Shown: positions 1 to 6,158 of the stretch, piece after piece | How the letters are laid out: each line of letters starts with the position of its first letter | How positions within the stretch are numbered: the stretch's first letter is position 1 | Origin: Deltaproteobacteria bacterium | GTDB taxonomy: Bacteria > Desulfobacterota > Desulfarculia > Adiutricales > Adiutricaceae | Direction of reading: 5' to 3' | NCBI GenBank assembly: GCA_031279155.1 | Contig: JAITJB010000339.1 | Coordinates: forward strand, 1 to 7,201 | DNA length: 7,201 nt | Program-made: the position numbers and the translations under genes | The notes under the pieces: model-generated | Seen by the model: only the letters and a program-made list of their open reading frames with translations | Databases searched by the model: none | What the model was told of the DNA's origin: nothing

Positions 1-1
1 C

Positions 2-103
2 CCTGAGGCTGAAGGCTTAGCCACCATGCGGGACACCTTGAGCCGCGTCAAACTGCCCCAATCTATCGACTCCCCCGTCCACTACGCCAGCACCTTCCAC
101 TGA
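2..103 (+). CDS. C-terminal end of an unidentified protein (5' truncated by the window)
   Basis: An open reading frame enters from the left edge in the frame that begins at base 2 and ends at TGA 101-103, giving 33 residues that finish ...VHYASTFH. Codon choice (GCC, GGC, TTA, CGC) resembles the genes downstream. A strong hairpin follows seven bases after the stop, as expected for a gene end. The tail is hydrophilic with no membrane segment, and I do not recognise the family. In some proteobacteria dxr or cdsA lies upstream of rseP, but this peptide does not resemble the C-terminus of either as I know them. The other two plus frames are worse: one meets stops at 4 and 10, the other at 18. That this is the real frame is likely but not certain. 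Confidence 0.6.
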   Translation, partial: PEAEGLATMRDTLSRVKLPQSIDSPVHYASTFH

Positions 104-109
104 GAAATA

Positions 110-145
110 CTCCCCCCGCCCTCCATATTTTTAGGGCGGGGGGAG
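110..145 (+). terminator. 13-bp perfect GC-rich hairpin after the upstream gene
   Basis: Arms 110-122 and 133-145 are perfectly complementary over 13 bp, including a C6/G6 block, around a 10-nt AT-rich loop (123-132). It starts 7 nt after the upstream stop. The bases after the stem (CCTTATCCCC) lack a T-tract, so it is not a canonical intrinsic terminator on the plus strand. It may protect the mRNA 3' end, act with Rho, or work with the second terminator at 226-256. Confidence 0.6.
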
Positions 146-188
146 CCTTATCCCCACGAGCTAGCAACTTTTCTCACTTGCTCGCGCC

Positions 189-217
189 TTGACCAAACAA
201 GCTTATAGTGATATATA
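189..217 (+). promoter_or_regulatory. Candidate sigma70-type promoter for rseP-tsaB
   Basis: TTGACC at 189-194 matches the -35 consensus at 5 of 6 positions, and TATATA at 212-217 is a -10-like hexamer after an ideal 17-nt spacer. TATAGT at 214-219 is an alternative -10 with a 19-nt spacer. Transcription would start near 223-226, about 88 nt before the rseP ATG and right at the edge of the 226-256 terminator hairpin. The call rests only on consensus match and position. Confidence 0.45.
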
Positions 218-223
218 GTGATA
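204..223 (+). repeat. Perfect 10-bp tandem duplication (TATAGTGATA x2)
   Basis: TATAGTGATA occurs at 204-213 and again at 214-223 without mismatch. The repeat spans the -10 region of the candidate rseP promoter and duplicates a -10-like TATAGT. It could be a slippage product, a paired regulator-binding site, or chance in AT-rich DNA. Confidence 0.7.
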
Positions 224-225
224 AA

Positions 226-256
226 CCTTGAGACTCTCATCTCAGGGGGTTTTTTT
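226..256 (+). terminator. Intrinsic terminator between the upstream gene and rseP
   Basis: Arms 226-233 and 240-247 pair over 8 bp, with one T:G pair at 228:245, around a 6-nt loop. Two more Gs and then seven Ts (250-256) follow, which is the standard layout of a Rho-independent terminator. It lies about 120 nt after the upstream stop and 56 nt before the rseP ATG, so it could end read-through from upstream. Because the candidate promoter would start transcription at its 5' edge, it could also act on the rseP leader. Confidence 0.7.
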
Positions 257-311
257 GATCCCTGGAAGGAAGATCCATAGCCTTCTATCCTGTCGCTATT
301 TAGGTCTTTAC

Positions 312-1721
312 ATGATTATAACCATTATATCTTTTATTGTCCTACTTTTGATCCTTATATTTGTCCATGAGCTCGGCCATTTCACGGCGGCTAAGCTCTT
401 AGGCGTAGGGGTTGAGCGTTTTTCTTTGGGCTTTCCGCCAAAAATATGGTCAAAAAAGATTGGCGAAACTGAGTACCGCATATGCTGGCTGCCCTTAGGC
501 GGCTACGTAAGTCTTTTTGCCGAAGAGCCCGGCACGGTGGTCGCCCCTTCTGACATGAAAAAGTCTTTCACCCATAAACCAACTTGGGTAAAATTTCTGA
601 TTGTCTTTGCTGGTCCGCTTTTTAATATCATCTTTGCCGTCTTAGCCTTGTGGATCCTCTCTTGGGTCATGGGCGTCCAGCATTTAGCCCCGGTCGTGGG
701 GCCAATTTCCGAAAATAGCCCGGCCTACATTTCTGGCCTGAGATCTGGCGACGTTATTACCGAGGTCAATGGGACCCCCATTCGTTTTTATGATGAGATT
801 TCTGAGGCCGTAAGTAAGTCCACCTTCTCTCCCATGGCCATAACGGTGGCCAGAGATGATAGATCGCACACCTTTAACGTGACCCCGGCCATCAGAGAAG
901 CGACCACCATCTTAGGCGATCAAACAACTTACCCCACTTTAGGGCTCGTCCCTAGAACCAAGCCCATTATCGGGCAAGTGCTGGCCGGTAAACCCGCCGA
1001 AGCGGCAGGGCTTTTAAAGGGCGATCTAGTCGTATCAATAAACGATAAGCCTGTTAAAGATTGGGTCGATCTGGTAGCTTATGTCCAAGGCCCGGAGAGC
1101 CAGAGAAACCTTGAGACCCAGCCGCCGGCTGAGCCCCTTAATATTGTCGTAATTAGAGGCGATCAAACGCTAACCTTAACGGCTACGCCTGTGGCCGAAG
1201 GCCGGCAAAATTTTAAAGGCCAGACCCTTTATACCAATATGCTCGGTATTGCCGCCCAGCCCGATCTGATCGTCGAGCCCGTAGGCCCCTTTAGGGCCTT
1301 CATTAACGGCCTCAAAGACACTTGGGCTACGGTTGAACTTACCTACCAATCGCTTTATAAGATTATTATCAATCAGATATCGGCCAAAGTCATGGGCGGC
1401 CCGATAATGATCGCTGAAGTAGCTGGCCAAAAGTTCCGCGACGGCATAGCCGAATTTGTCTCGCTCATGGTCTTAATCAGCATAAATCTGGCCATCATAA
1501 ACTTGGTCCCCCTCCCGGTTCTTGACGGTGGGCAGCTTTTAATATTTATCATCGAAGCCATTCGCCGCCGCCCCCTTAGCCTTAAGCTTCGGGAAGTCAC
1601 CCAAATTGTCGGGGTCACAGCCTTAGTGGCCCTGATGGTCCTGGTTTTTTATAACGACATCTCCCGCCTGGTCACTAAGTATTCCGGACCGCCGGCCCAG
1701 ACGCAAACTGTCACCCAATAG
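312..1721 (+). CDS. rseP: RseP-type site-2 intramembrane zinc metalloprotease
   Basis: This 469-residue inner-membrane protease of the M50/S2P family cuts transmembrane segments of partly degraded substrates. In E. coli these include the anti-sigma factor RseA and remnant signal peptides; the substrate here is unknown. The zinc motif HELGH is at residues 19-23 inside the first membrane helix, and the third metal ligand is D405 in the conserved N397-x2-P-x-P-x-L-D-G-G motif. Further membrane segments lie near 95-118, 384-405 and 432-448. Two PDZ domains (about 125-190 and 215-292) match the tandem-PDZ form, and the length is close to E. coli RseP (about 450). ATG 312 is chosen because it places HExxH at the usual N-terminal distance. 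An in-frame TTG at 228 would add 28 atypical residues and start inside a terminator stem. No good Shine-Dalgarno precedes 312; AGG 302-304 is the best available. Stop TAG lies 4 nt before tsaB. Confidence 0.95.
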   Translation: MIITIISFIVLLLILIFVHELGHFTAAKLLGVGVERFSLGFPPKIWSKKIGETEYRICWLPLGGYVSLFAEEPGTVVAPSDMKKSFTHKPTWVKFLIVFAGPLFNIIFAVLALWILSWVMGVQHLAPVVGPISENSPAYISGLRSGDVITEVNGTPIRFYDEISEAVSKSTFSPMAITVARDDRSHTFNVTPAIREATTILGDQTTYPTLGLVPRTKPIIGQVLAGKPAEAAGLLKGDLVVSINDKPVKDWVDLVAYVQGPESQRNLETQPPAEPLNIVVIRGDQTLTLTATPVAEGRQNFKGQTLYTNMLGIAAQPDLIVEPVGPFRAFINGLKDTWATVELTYQSLYKIIINQISAKVMGGPIMIAEVAGQKFRDGIAEFVSLMVLISINLAIINLVPLPVLDGGQLLIFIIEAIRRRPLSLKLREVTQIVGVTALVALMVLVFYNDISRLVTKYSGPPAQTQTVTQ

Positions 1722-1725
1722 CGCC

Positions 1726-2466
1726 ATGTTAGTGCTGGCCTTTGATACGTCCGGCGCGGTTTTCACCTTAGCCCTGGTTGAAATAGGCCCTAGCGGACAT
1801 CGCTGCCTTATCACGCGGACCGGCGATGGTATATCGAGCCATTCGGCTAAATTACCTCCTTTGGTCCAACAAGTACTTTTGGATGCCAATCTTAGGCCCA
1901 AAAGTCTCGATCTGATCGCCTGCGGCACGGGTCCTGGGAGCTTTACCGGCCTTAGGACATCGCTTTCCATGGCCAAGGGCTTGGCTTTGGGCCTAGGCCG
2001 CCCTGTGGTCGGCGTTGACTCGCTGACCGTTTTAGCCTCTAGCGCAGGGGATTGTCAGTACGTAGCCCCGGTCATTGACGCCCGTCACCGCGAGGTCTTC
2101 ACCCGTTTGTTTAGGCATAACCCTAATCTGACTGAACCTGAGCCCTTAACTGATATAATCGTAGCCTCGCCGGAAAAAATCTCCGACATCTTTTTACCCT
2201 TAGTTCCGGCCCATAGCCGCGTTTGCCTGACAGGGCCAGCCGTAGATCTCGTAGGCCCGCTTTTAGCCCCCTTTGAGGTCTACCAAACAGAGCCGCCATC
2301 GAGCGAAACCTTAGCCAAACTCGCTTATGGCCGCTACTTAGCCGGGGATTACCCTTTAAACTTAGGGCCCCCGATTTACATACGCTCGCCTGATATCTTT
2401 AAAACCTGGACCCCGCCAGCCCGGCTGGCTAAAGAGACAGGCGGCGGCGGAATCGACAAAGCTTAA
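1726..2466 (+). CDS. tsaB: TsaB, tRNA threonylcarbamoyladenosine (t6A37) biosynthesis scaffold protein
   Basis: TsaB (YeaZ) is a catalytically inactive relative of TsaD. It dimerises with TsaD and, with TsaE and TsaC, supports t6A formation at position 37 of ANN-decoding tRNAs in the cytoplasm. Family signatures are clear: an N-terminal ASKHA strand LAFDTSG (4-10), HSAKLPP (39-45), GTGPGSFTGLR (67-77), SMAKGLALG (81-89), DSL (98-100), the DARHREVF segment (118-125) and a C-terminal PPIYIRSPD (215-223) matching the usual PxYLR ending. At 246 residues it is slightly longer than many TsaB proteins, mainly through a Gly-rich tail (GGGG at 239-242). It starts 4 nt after rseP with no obvious Shine-Dalgarno, so translational coupling to rseP is likely. 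The frequent partner rimI is not next to it. Confidence 0.93.
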   Translation: MLVLAFDTSGAVFTLALVEIGPSGHRCLITRTGDGISSHSAKLPPLVQQVLLDANLRPKSLDLIACGTGPGSFTGLRTSLSMAKGLALGLGRPVVGVDSLTVLASSAGDCQYVAPVIDARHREVFTRLFRHNPNLTEPEPLTDIIVASPEKISDIFLPLVPAHSRVCLTGPAVDLVGPLLAPFEVYQTEPPSSETLAKLAYGRYLAGDYPLNLGPPIYIRSPDIFKTWTPPARLAKETGGGGIDKA

Positions 2467-2527
2467 TTGATAGTTAAATACCATTACCATCATATATAAC
2501 AAATAATCAACCCTAGATACTATATTT

Positions 2528-2554
2528 TATAAGCGGCCAAAAATACCGCTTATA
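2528..2554. promoter_or_regulatory. Palindrome over the -35 region of the livK promoter (possible operator)
   Basis: TATAAGCGG (2528-2536) and CCGCTTATA (2546-2554) form a perfect 9-bp inverted repeat around a 9-nt A-rich spacer. It ends 2 nt before the TG of the extended -10 and covers where a -35 element would sit, a common place for a repressor or activator dimer. It has no following T-tract, so it does not look like a terminator for rseP-tsaB. The regulator is not identifiable from sequence; Lrp would be the obvious candidate by gene function, but I see no clear Lrp consensus. Confidence 0.5.
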
Positions 2555-2556
2555 TG

Positions 2557-2565
2557 TGGTATAAT
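2557..2565 (+). promoter_or_regulatory. Extended -10 promoter element for the liv operon
   Basis: TGG directly precedes a perfect TATAAT (2560-2565), forming a TGnTATAAT extended -10. No good -35 hexamer lies 16-18 nt upstream; the bases there are CCAAAA-like and sit within the palindrome loop. That fits an extended -10 promoter or one that depends on an activator. Transcription would start near 2572, leaving a leader of about 80 nt before livK. Confidence 0.65.
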
Positions 2566-2616
2566 TGTAACCTACGCGATATTAACTTATCGCTAAAACG
2601 CATCAACATCTGTGTG

Positions 2617-2647
2617 CTTTGAAGCAGCGTATGTTCTTCAAAGGAGG
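2617..2647 (+). promoter_or_regulatory. Leader hairpin abutting the strong livK ribosome binding site
   Basis: CTTTGAAG (2617-2624) pairs perfectly with CTTCAAAG (2636-2643) around an 11-nt loop. The 3' arm includes the AAAG that begins AAAGGAGG (2640-2647), leaving GGAGG largely exposed just outside the stem, 5 nt before ATG 2653. The Shine-Dalgarno is the strongest in the window. The stem is AU-rich and only moderately stable, so it may tune or protect translation rather than block it. Confidence 0.5.
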
Positions 2648-2652
2648 CTTTT

Positions 2653-3813
2653 ATGTCGAAGATTTTTTCTAAAATCTCTTTAGTTCTCTCACTGGCTCTG
2701 ATGGTTTCCCTGTTAGGCGTAGCTAGCCTGCCGGCCAAGGCCGCCGACGAAACATTAAAGCTCGGTTTTGGCGGCGCCTTATTAGGCAACAACGCGTCCT
2801 ACGGTTTGTCTAACTTATACGGCATTGAGTACGCCATTGGTAAGATCAACGCCAAAGGCGGGGTTTTGGGCCGTCAGGTCGAATTGGTCCAAGAGGACGA
2901 CGGCTGCGATCCCGAAAAGGGCAGCACCGCCGCCACCAAGTTAACAAGCTTGGGTCTAAATTTAGTCTTGGGCCACACCTGTTCAGGCGCAACTCACAGC
3001 GCCCTAAGCGTTTATGGCGATAGCGCCCTGGTTATTTCTTCTTCGGCCACCGAAGTGTCTTTAACTGAAAGCGGGGATAACCCCTATTTCTTCCGCACCA
3101 CGCCTCGCGACGACGCCCAGGTCCCGGCCCAAGTTGACTACATCGTCAAAAAAGGCTTTAAAAGAGTTGCTATCCTCCACGACAAGGGCGATTACGGCTT
3201 GGCCTTGGCTGAAATGGCCAGAAATCTCCTAAATGGTCTTAAAGATAAGCCCGATGGACCAAAAGACATTGAAATAGTCCTCTTCGACGGCATCACCACC
3301 GGCGACCCCAACTTCGACGATACCATCACCTTGGTGGCCTCCAAGCAAGCCGACATCCTCATTTGGGGCGGCTATTATAGCGACGCCTCCAAACTGGTCG
3401 TCCAGATGCGCGATAAAGGCGTTGCCACTTTATTAATTGGCCCCGACGGGCTCTACAATAACTCCTTTATAACCTTAGCCGGCGCCGCCGCCGAAGGCGT
3501 ATTGACCACCGGTCAAATGGATCTAAGTAACAGCGACGCCGCCAAGGCCGCTATCGAAGATCACAAGACCAGGCACTCTGAGGACATTGGTCCCTACTTC
3601 TTCTACAGCGCTGGGGCCACCGAAGCCCTTTTGGCCGCCGTAGAGAAGGTTGGCAACACCACCGACTTAGAGGCCATTAAAAAGCACTTAAATGAGGATA
3701 CCGTCGATACCATCATGGGTCCAGTCCGCTTTGACGCCAAAGGCGACGTCATTGGCGTTGGTTTCTCCATCTACGAGATCAAAGACGGAACCTTCCACGA
3801 GATAAAACTCTAA
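2653..3813 (+). CDS. livK: LivK/LivJ-type periplasmic branched-chain amino acid binding protein
   Basis: This 386-residue protein is the substrate-binding component of the Liv importer (periplasmic-binding-protein type I fold, Peripla_BP_6). A Sec signal peptide is plain: basic start, hydrophobic core about 8-25, then PAKA|AD with likely cleavage after residue 30. It has no lipobox cysteine, so it should be free in the periplasm. C85 and C110 are spaced 25 apart, like the Cys53-Cys78 disulfide of mature E. coli LivJ. Positions matching known ligand contacts are S111 after the second Cys, T133 in SSSAT, Y50, Y181 and Y241 in GGY. The LivJ glutamate that binds the ligand amino group appears as D265 in GPDG. 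HDK (176-178), FDGIT (211-215) and VDTIMGP (351-357) also match LivJ as recalled. The start is set by AAGGAGG at 2641-2647. Leu/Ile/Val is the likely cargo, but specificity is inferred. Confidence 0.92.
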   Translation: MSKIFSKISLVLSLALMVSLLGVASLPAKAADETLKLGFGGALLGNNASYGLSNLYGIEYAIGKINAKGGVLGRQVELVQEDDGCDPEKGSTAATKLTSLGLNLVLGHTCSGATHSALSVYGDSALVISSSATEVSLTESGDNPYFFRTTPRDDAQVPAQVDYIVKKGFKRVAILHDKGDYGLALAEMARNLLNGLKDKPDGPKDIEIVLFDGITTGDPNFDDTITLVASKQADILIWGGYYSDASKLVVQMRDKGVATLLIGPDGLYNNSFITLAGAAAEGVLTTGQMDLSNSDAAKAAIEDHKTRHSEDIGPYFFYSAGATEALLAAVEKVGNTTDLEAIKKHLNEDTVDTIMGPVRFDAKGDVIGVGFSIYEIKDGTFHEIKL

Positions 3814-3820
3814 TTTTAAC

Positions 3821-3848
3821 TTAGCCGGGGGGATTTCCCCCCGGCTGA
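3821..3848 (+). terminator. GC-rich intercistronic hairpin between livK and livH
   Basis: AGCCGGGGGG (3823-3832) and CCCCCCGGCT (3837-3846) form a perfect 10-bp stem with an ATTT tetraloop, extended to 12 bp by a T:G and a T:A pair. It starts 7 nt after the livK stop. The downstream sequence is pyrimidine-rich but has no uninterrupted T-run (CTTCCTTCTTAATTTT), so termination is probably partial. Such structures stabilise the upstream binding-protein mRNA and reduce permease expression. Confidence 0.65.
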
Positions 3849-3885
3849 AACTTCCTTCTTAATTTTGGAGGCCAGGAAACTCTAA

Positions 3886-4794
3886 ATGGATTTCTTCTTC
3901 AGTCTATTTATGAGCGGTTTGACTAAGGGCAGCATTTACGCCCTCATTGCCCTCGGTTACACCATGGTCTACGGCATAATCGCTCTGATAAATTTCGCCC
4001 ACGGTGAGATCTACATGATCGGAGCCTTCATTGCCTTGATATTTACCATGCACTTATCGGCGCCGCCCGTAAGCATGACCGGCTGGACGCTCCTTTTGAC
4101 GGTGGCGGCGATAGCCGCCATATACTCTGGGATGTACGGCTGGACGGTTGAAAAAATAGCCTACCAGCCTCTGCGCGGCGCTTCTCGCCTGGCCCCACTC
4201 ATCAGCGCCATTGGCATGAGCATTTTCCTTCAAAACTACGTTCAGTTAGTTCAGACTTCAAACTTTCTAGTTTTCCCCGACTTAATTCCGCAGATAGAGC
4301 TGCCATTATCTTGGGCCAAAACCCTCAACCGAACTAACTTTATAATCTTAATTTTTACCGCCCTATCGATGGCCACCCTAACGTTCTTTATTAAGTTTAC
4401 GCGCATGGGTATGGCCATGCGGGCCGTGGCCCAAGACCCGACCATGGCTCAGCTATCGGGCATCAACCTCGACCGGGTTATCTCAGTTACCTTTATCATT
4501 GGTTCGGTCTTAGCCGCCTTGGGCGGACTTCTCATCGGCTGCTCGATAAGGCAAATTGATTTTTACATTGGATTTTTAGCCGGCATGAAAGCCTTTACCG
4601 CAGCCGTTTTAGGCGGCATCGGGAGCATTCCCGGCGCCGTCATCGGGGCGCTTATTTTAGGCTTCGCCGAAAGCTTTGCCGCCGGTTACATCTCAAGCTC
4701 CTATAAAGACATGGTCGCTTTTATCATCTTAATTATTATCCTTACCTTCAGACCAGGCGGCATCATGGGAACCACTCAGACTCAGAAGGTTTGA
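3886..4794 (+). CDS. livH: LivH-type branched-chain amino acid ABC permease
   Basis: This 302-residue inner-membrane protein (E. coli LivH is about 308) forms the transport channel with LivM. Family marks are GSIYALIALGYTMVYG (15-30), INFAHGEIYMIGAF (35-48), the cytoplasmic coupling loop around MRAVAQDPTMAQLSGIN (178-194) that contacts the ATPase subunits, GGIGSIPGAVIGA (243-255) and FRPGG (288-292) near the end. About eight hydrophobic segments are visible. Of the possible ribosome sites, AGGA at 3874-3877 has an 8-nt spacer to ATG 3886, while the better-matching GGAGG at 3867-3871 lies 14 nt away, which is long. Translation is therefore probably weaker than for livK, consistent with the hairpin between them. 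The stop TGA is three bases from the preferred livM start. Confidence 0.93.
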   Translation: MDFFFSLFMSGLTKGSIYALIALGYTMVYGIIALINFAHGEIYMIGAFIALIFTMHLSAPPVSMTGWTLLLTVAAIAAIYSGMYGWTVEKIAYQPLRGASRLAPLISAIGMSIFLQNYVQLVQTSNFLVFPDLIPQIELPLSWAKTLNRTNFIILIFTALSMATLTFFIKFTRMGMAMRAVAQDPTMAQLSGINLDRVISVTFIIGSVLAALGGLLIGCSIRQIDFYIGFLAGMKAFTAAVLGGIGSIPGAVIGALILGFAESFAAGYISSSYKDMVAFIILIIILTFRPGGIMGTTQTQKV

Positions 4795-4796
4795 CC

Positions 4797-6158
4797 GTGC
4801 CTAATCGATCTACAAAACCTTTTTGGCATCGGGCCTTACTAGAAATCAGGACCGCCTTTTTGGCGACCCTATGGATCTCTTTTTTGGCTTATCCCTTGGT
4901 TGTTCTTAGGATCAATACCAACACTAAGTCTTTAGATCCCCAATGGTCGCGCTTACCCATCTTAGCGGCTTCGGTCTTTGTCATAACCATCATCTGGAGA
5001 TTTCTTCTTAAGCGCCGCTCTTACTTGCGGCTAACTAAAGCCGTCAACGAGGCCTCTGGCTTAAGCGTCCCTAAGGCGACCTGGCTTACGACCGTAGCCA
5101 AAAGCCGCTACCGCCGAAAACTTTTAGTAGTCCTTCTTGTAATCGTAGCCATCATCCCCTTTGTCTCCACCCCCTACACGGTCAACATAATGACCACGGC
5201 CCTGATATACATAACCTTGGGCCTGGGCCTAAATGTGGTGGTTGGCGTTTCCGGCCTTTTAAATTTGGGCTACGTGGCCTTCTACGCCATCGGGGCTTAC
5301 ACCTACGCCTTATTGGGCTATTACTTTGGCCTGAGCTTTTGGATCTGCCTGCCGCTCGGGGCGCTCTTTTCAACCATCTTAGGTTTTCTCTTAGGCCTTC
5401 CCATAATCCGCTTAAGCGGCGATTACCTAGCTATCGTCACCCTCTCGTTTGGCGAAATCACGAGGTTAGTCTTAACTAACCTTGGGTTTACCCGAGGCCC
5501 GAGGGGCATTACTAACATCAAGCCTCCCAGCTTCTTTGGCCTAAATTTAAACGGCGCCCCTAAAGCCTTTCTCGTTGAACACTTTGGCCTCCACCCGGTC
5601 ATGGATCTAAACAGGCTATTTATATACTTCATCATTTTGGCCGTAGTGGTCTTAACCATTATCTGCGTCTATCGCCTGGAAAACTCCCGCTTAGGTCGAG
5701 CCTGGCTAGCTTTGAGGGAAGATGAAATCGCCTGCCAAGCCATGGGCATCAACCGGACCCGGGCTAAGCTCATGGCTTTCGCCTTAGGATCCACCTGGGC
5801 CGGCTTAGCCGGCGTCGTCTTCGCCTCTCAGATTACCTTCATTAACCCCTCAAGCTTTTCGTTTATGGGATCGATTATGATATTGTCCATTGTCGTTTTG
5901 GGCGGCATGGACTCCATCCCCGGGGTAATCATAGGCGCAGCCGTTCTCATTTTACTGCCTGAGCAGCTTAGGTTTTTTTCCAACTACCGCATGCTCATAT
6001 TTGGCGCCCTGATGGTCACCATGATGGTTTTTAGGCCCGGCGGCTTAATTCAAAGCGTCCGAGAAGTTTACATCCACCAGGCTTCCGACTCCCCACCAGA
6101 GCCTAGGCCGGTGGTGGCCACGCCATCGACTATGGATCAGGAGATCTTAAATGACTGA
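4797..6158 (+). CDS. livM: LivM-type branched-chain amino acid ABC permease, long form
   Basis: This is the second membrane subunit, 453 residues from GTG 4797. The core permease lies at about 108-418: GLGLNVVVGVSGLLNLG (142-158), AFYAIGAYTYALLG (161-174), the coupling loop LREDEIACQAMGIN (306-319), GGMDSIPGVIIGA (369-381) and FRPGGL (412-417). The first 107 residues add two hydrophobic segments (about 18-38 and 52-71) and a basic linker, resembling the extra N-terminal domain of E. coli LivM (about 425 residues); short LivM proteins lack it. The tail after 428 is Pro-rich and polar. GTG 4797 is chosen because AAGG (4786-4789) is 7 nt upstream. An in-frame TTG at 4791 overlaps the livH stop as TTGA but is only 1 nt from that site, and would add two residues. 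The end overlaps livG by 8 bp. Confidence 0.92.
   Translation: MPNRSTKPFWHRALLEIRTAFLATLWISFLAYPLVVLRINTNTKSLDPQWSRLPILAASVFVITIIWRFLLKRRSYLRLTKAVNEASGLSVPKATWLTTVAKSRYRRKLLVVLLVIVAIIPFVSTPYTVNIMTTALIYITLGLGLNVVVGVSGLLNLGYVAFYAIGAYTYALLGYYFGLSFWICLPLGALFSTILGFLLGLPIIRLSGDYLAIVTLSFGEITRLVLTNLGFTRGPRGITNIKPPSFFGLNLNGAPKAFLVEHFGLHPVMDLNRLFIYFIILAVVVLTIICVYRLENSRLGRAWLALREDEIACQAMGINRTRAKLMAFALGSTWAGLAGVVFASQITFINPSSFSFMGSIMILSIVVLGGMDSIPGVIIGAAVLILLPEQLRFFSNYRMLIFGALMVTMMVFRPGGLIQSVREVYIHQASDSPPEPRPVVATPSTMDQEILND

Noticed and set aside
228..311. N-terminal extension of rseP from TTG 228 (28 extra residues)
   Set aside because: It starts inside a terminator stem and translates the T-tract. It has no suitable ribosome site and would push HExxH to about residue 47. 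ATG 312 gives the normal family N-terminus.
1623..1976. 117-codon minus-strand reading frame across the rseP-tsaB junction
   Set aside because: It is antisense to two well-supported genes, has no family resemblance and no plausible ribosome site or promoter. The shorter antisense frames elsewhere in the window are likewise shadows.
2467..2498. TTGATA (2467-2472) with TATATA (2493-2498) as a livK promoter
   Set aside because: The spacer is 20 nt, longer than usual, and the extended -10 at 2557-2565 is a much better match.
2528..2554. The palindrome as an intrinsic terminator for rseP-tsaB
   Set aside because: No T-tract follows on either strand; placement over a promoter fits an operator better. 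I see no clear terminator after tsaB.
2467..2652. Riboswitch, small RNA gene or CRISPR-like repeat in the tsaB-livK gap
   Set aside because: Only the palindrome, promoter and one short hairpin are visible. There is no multi-stem conserved core, no repeat-spacer pattern and no separate terminator.
4791..4796. TTG 4791 as the livM start, overlapping the livH stop
   Set aside because: Only 1 nt separates it from the AAGG ribosome site, whereas GTG 4797 has a 7-nt spacer. The difference is two residues and TTG cannot be fully excluded.
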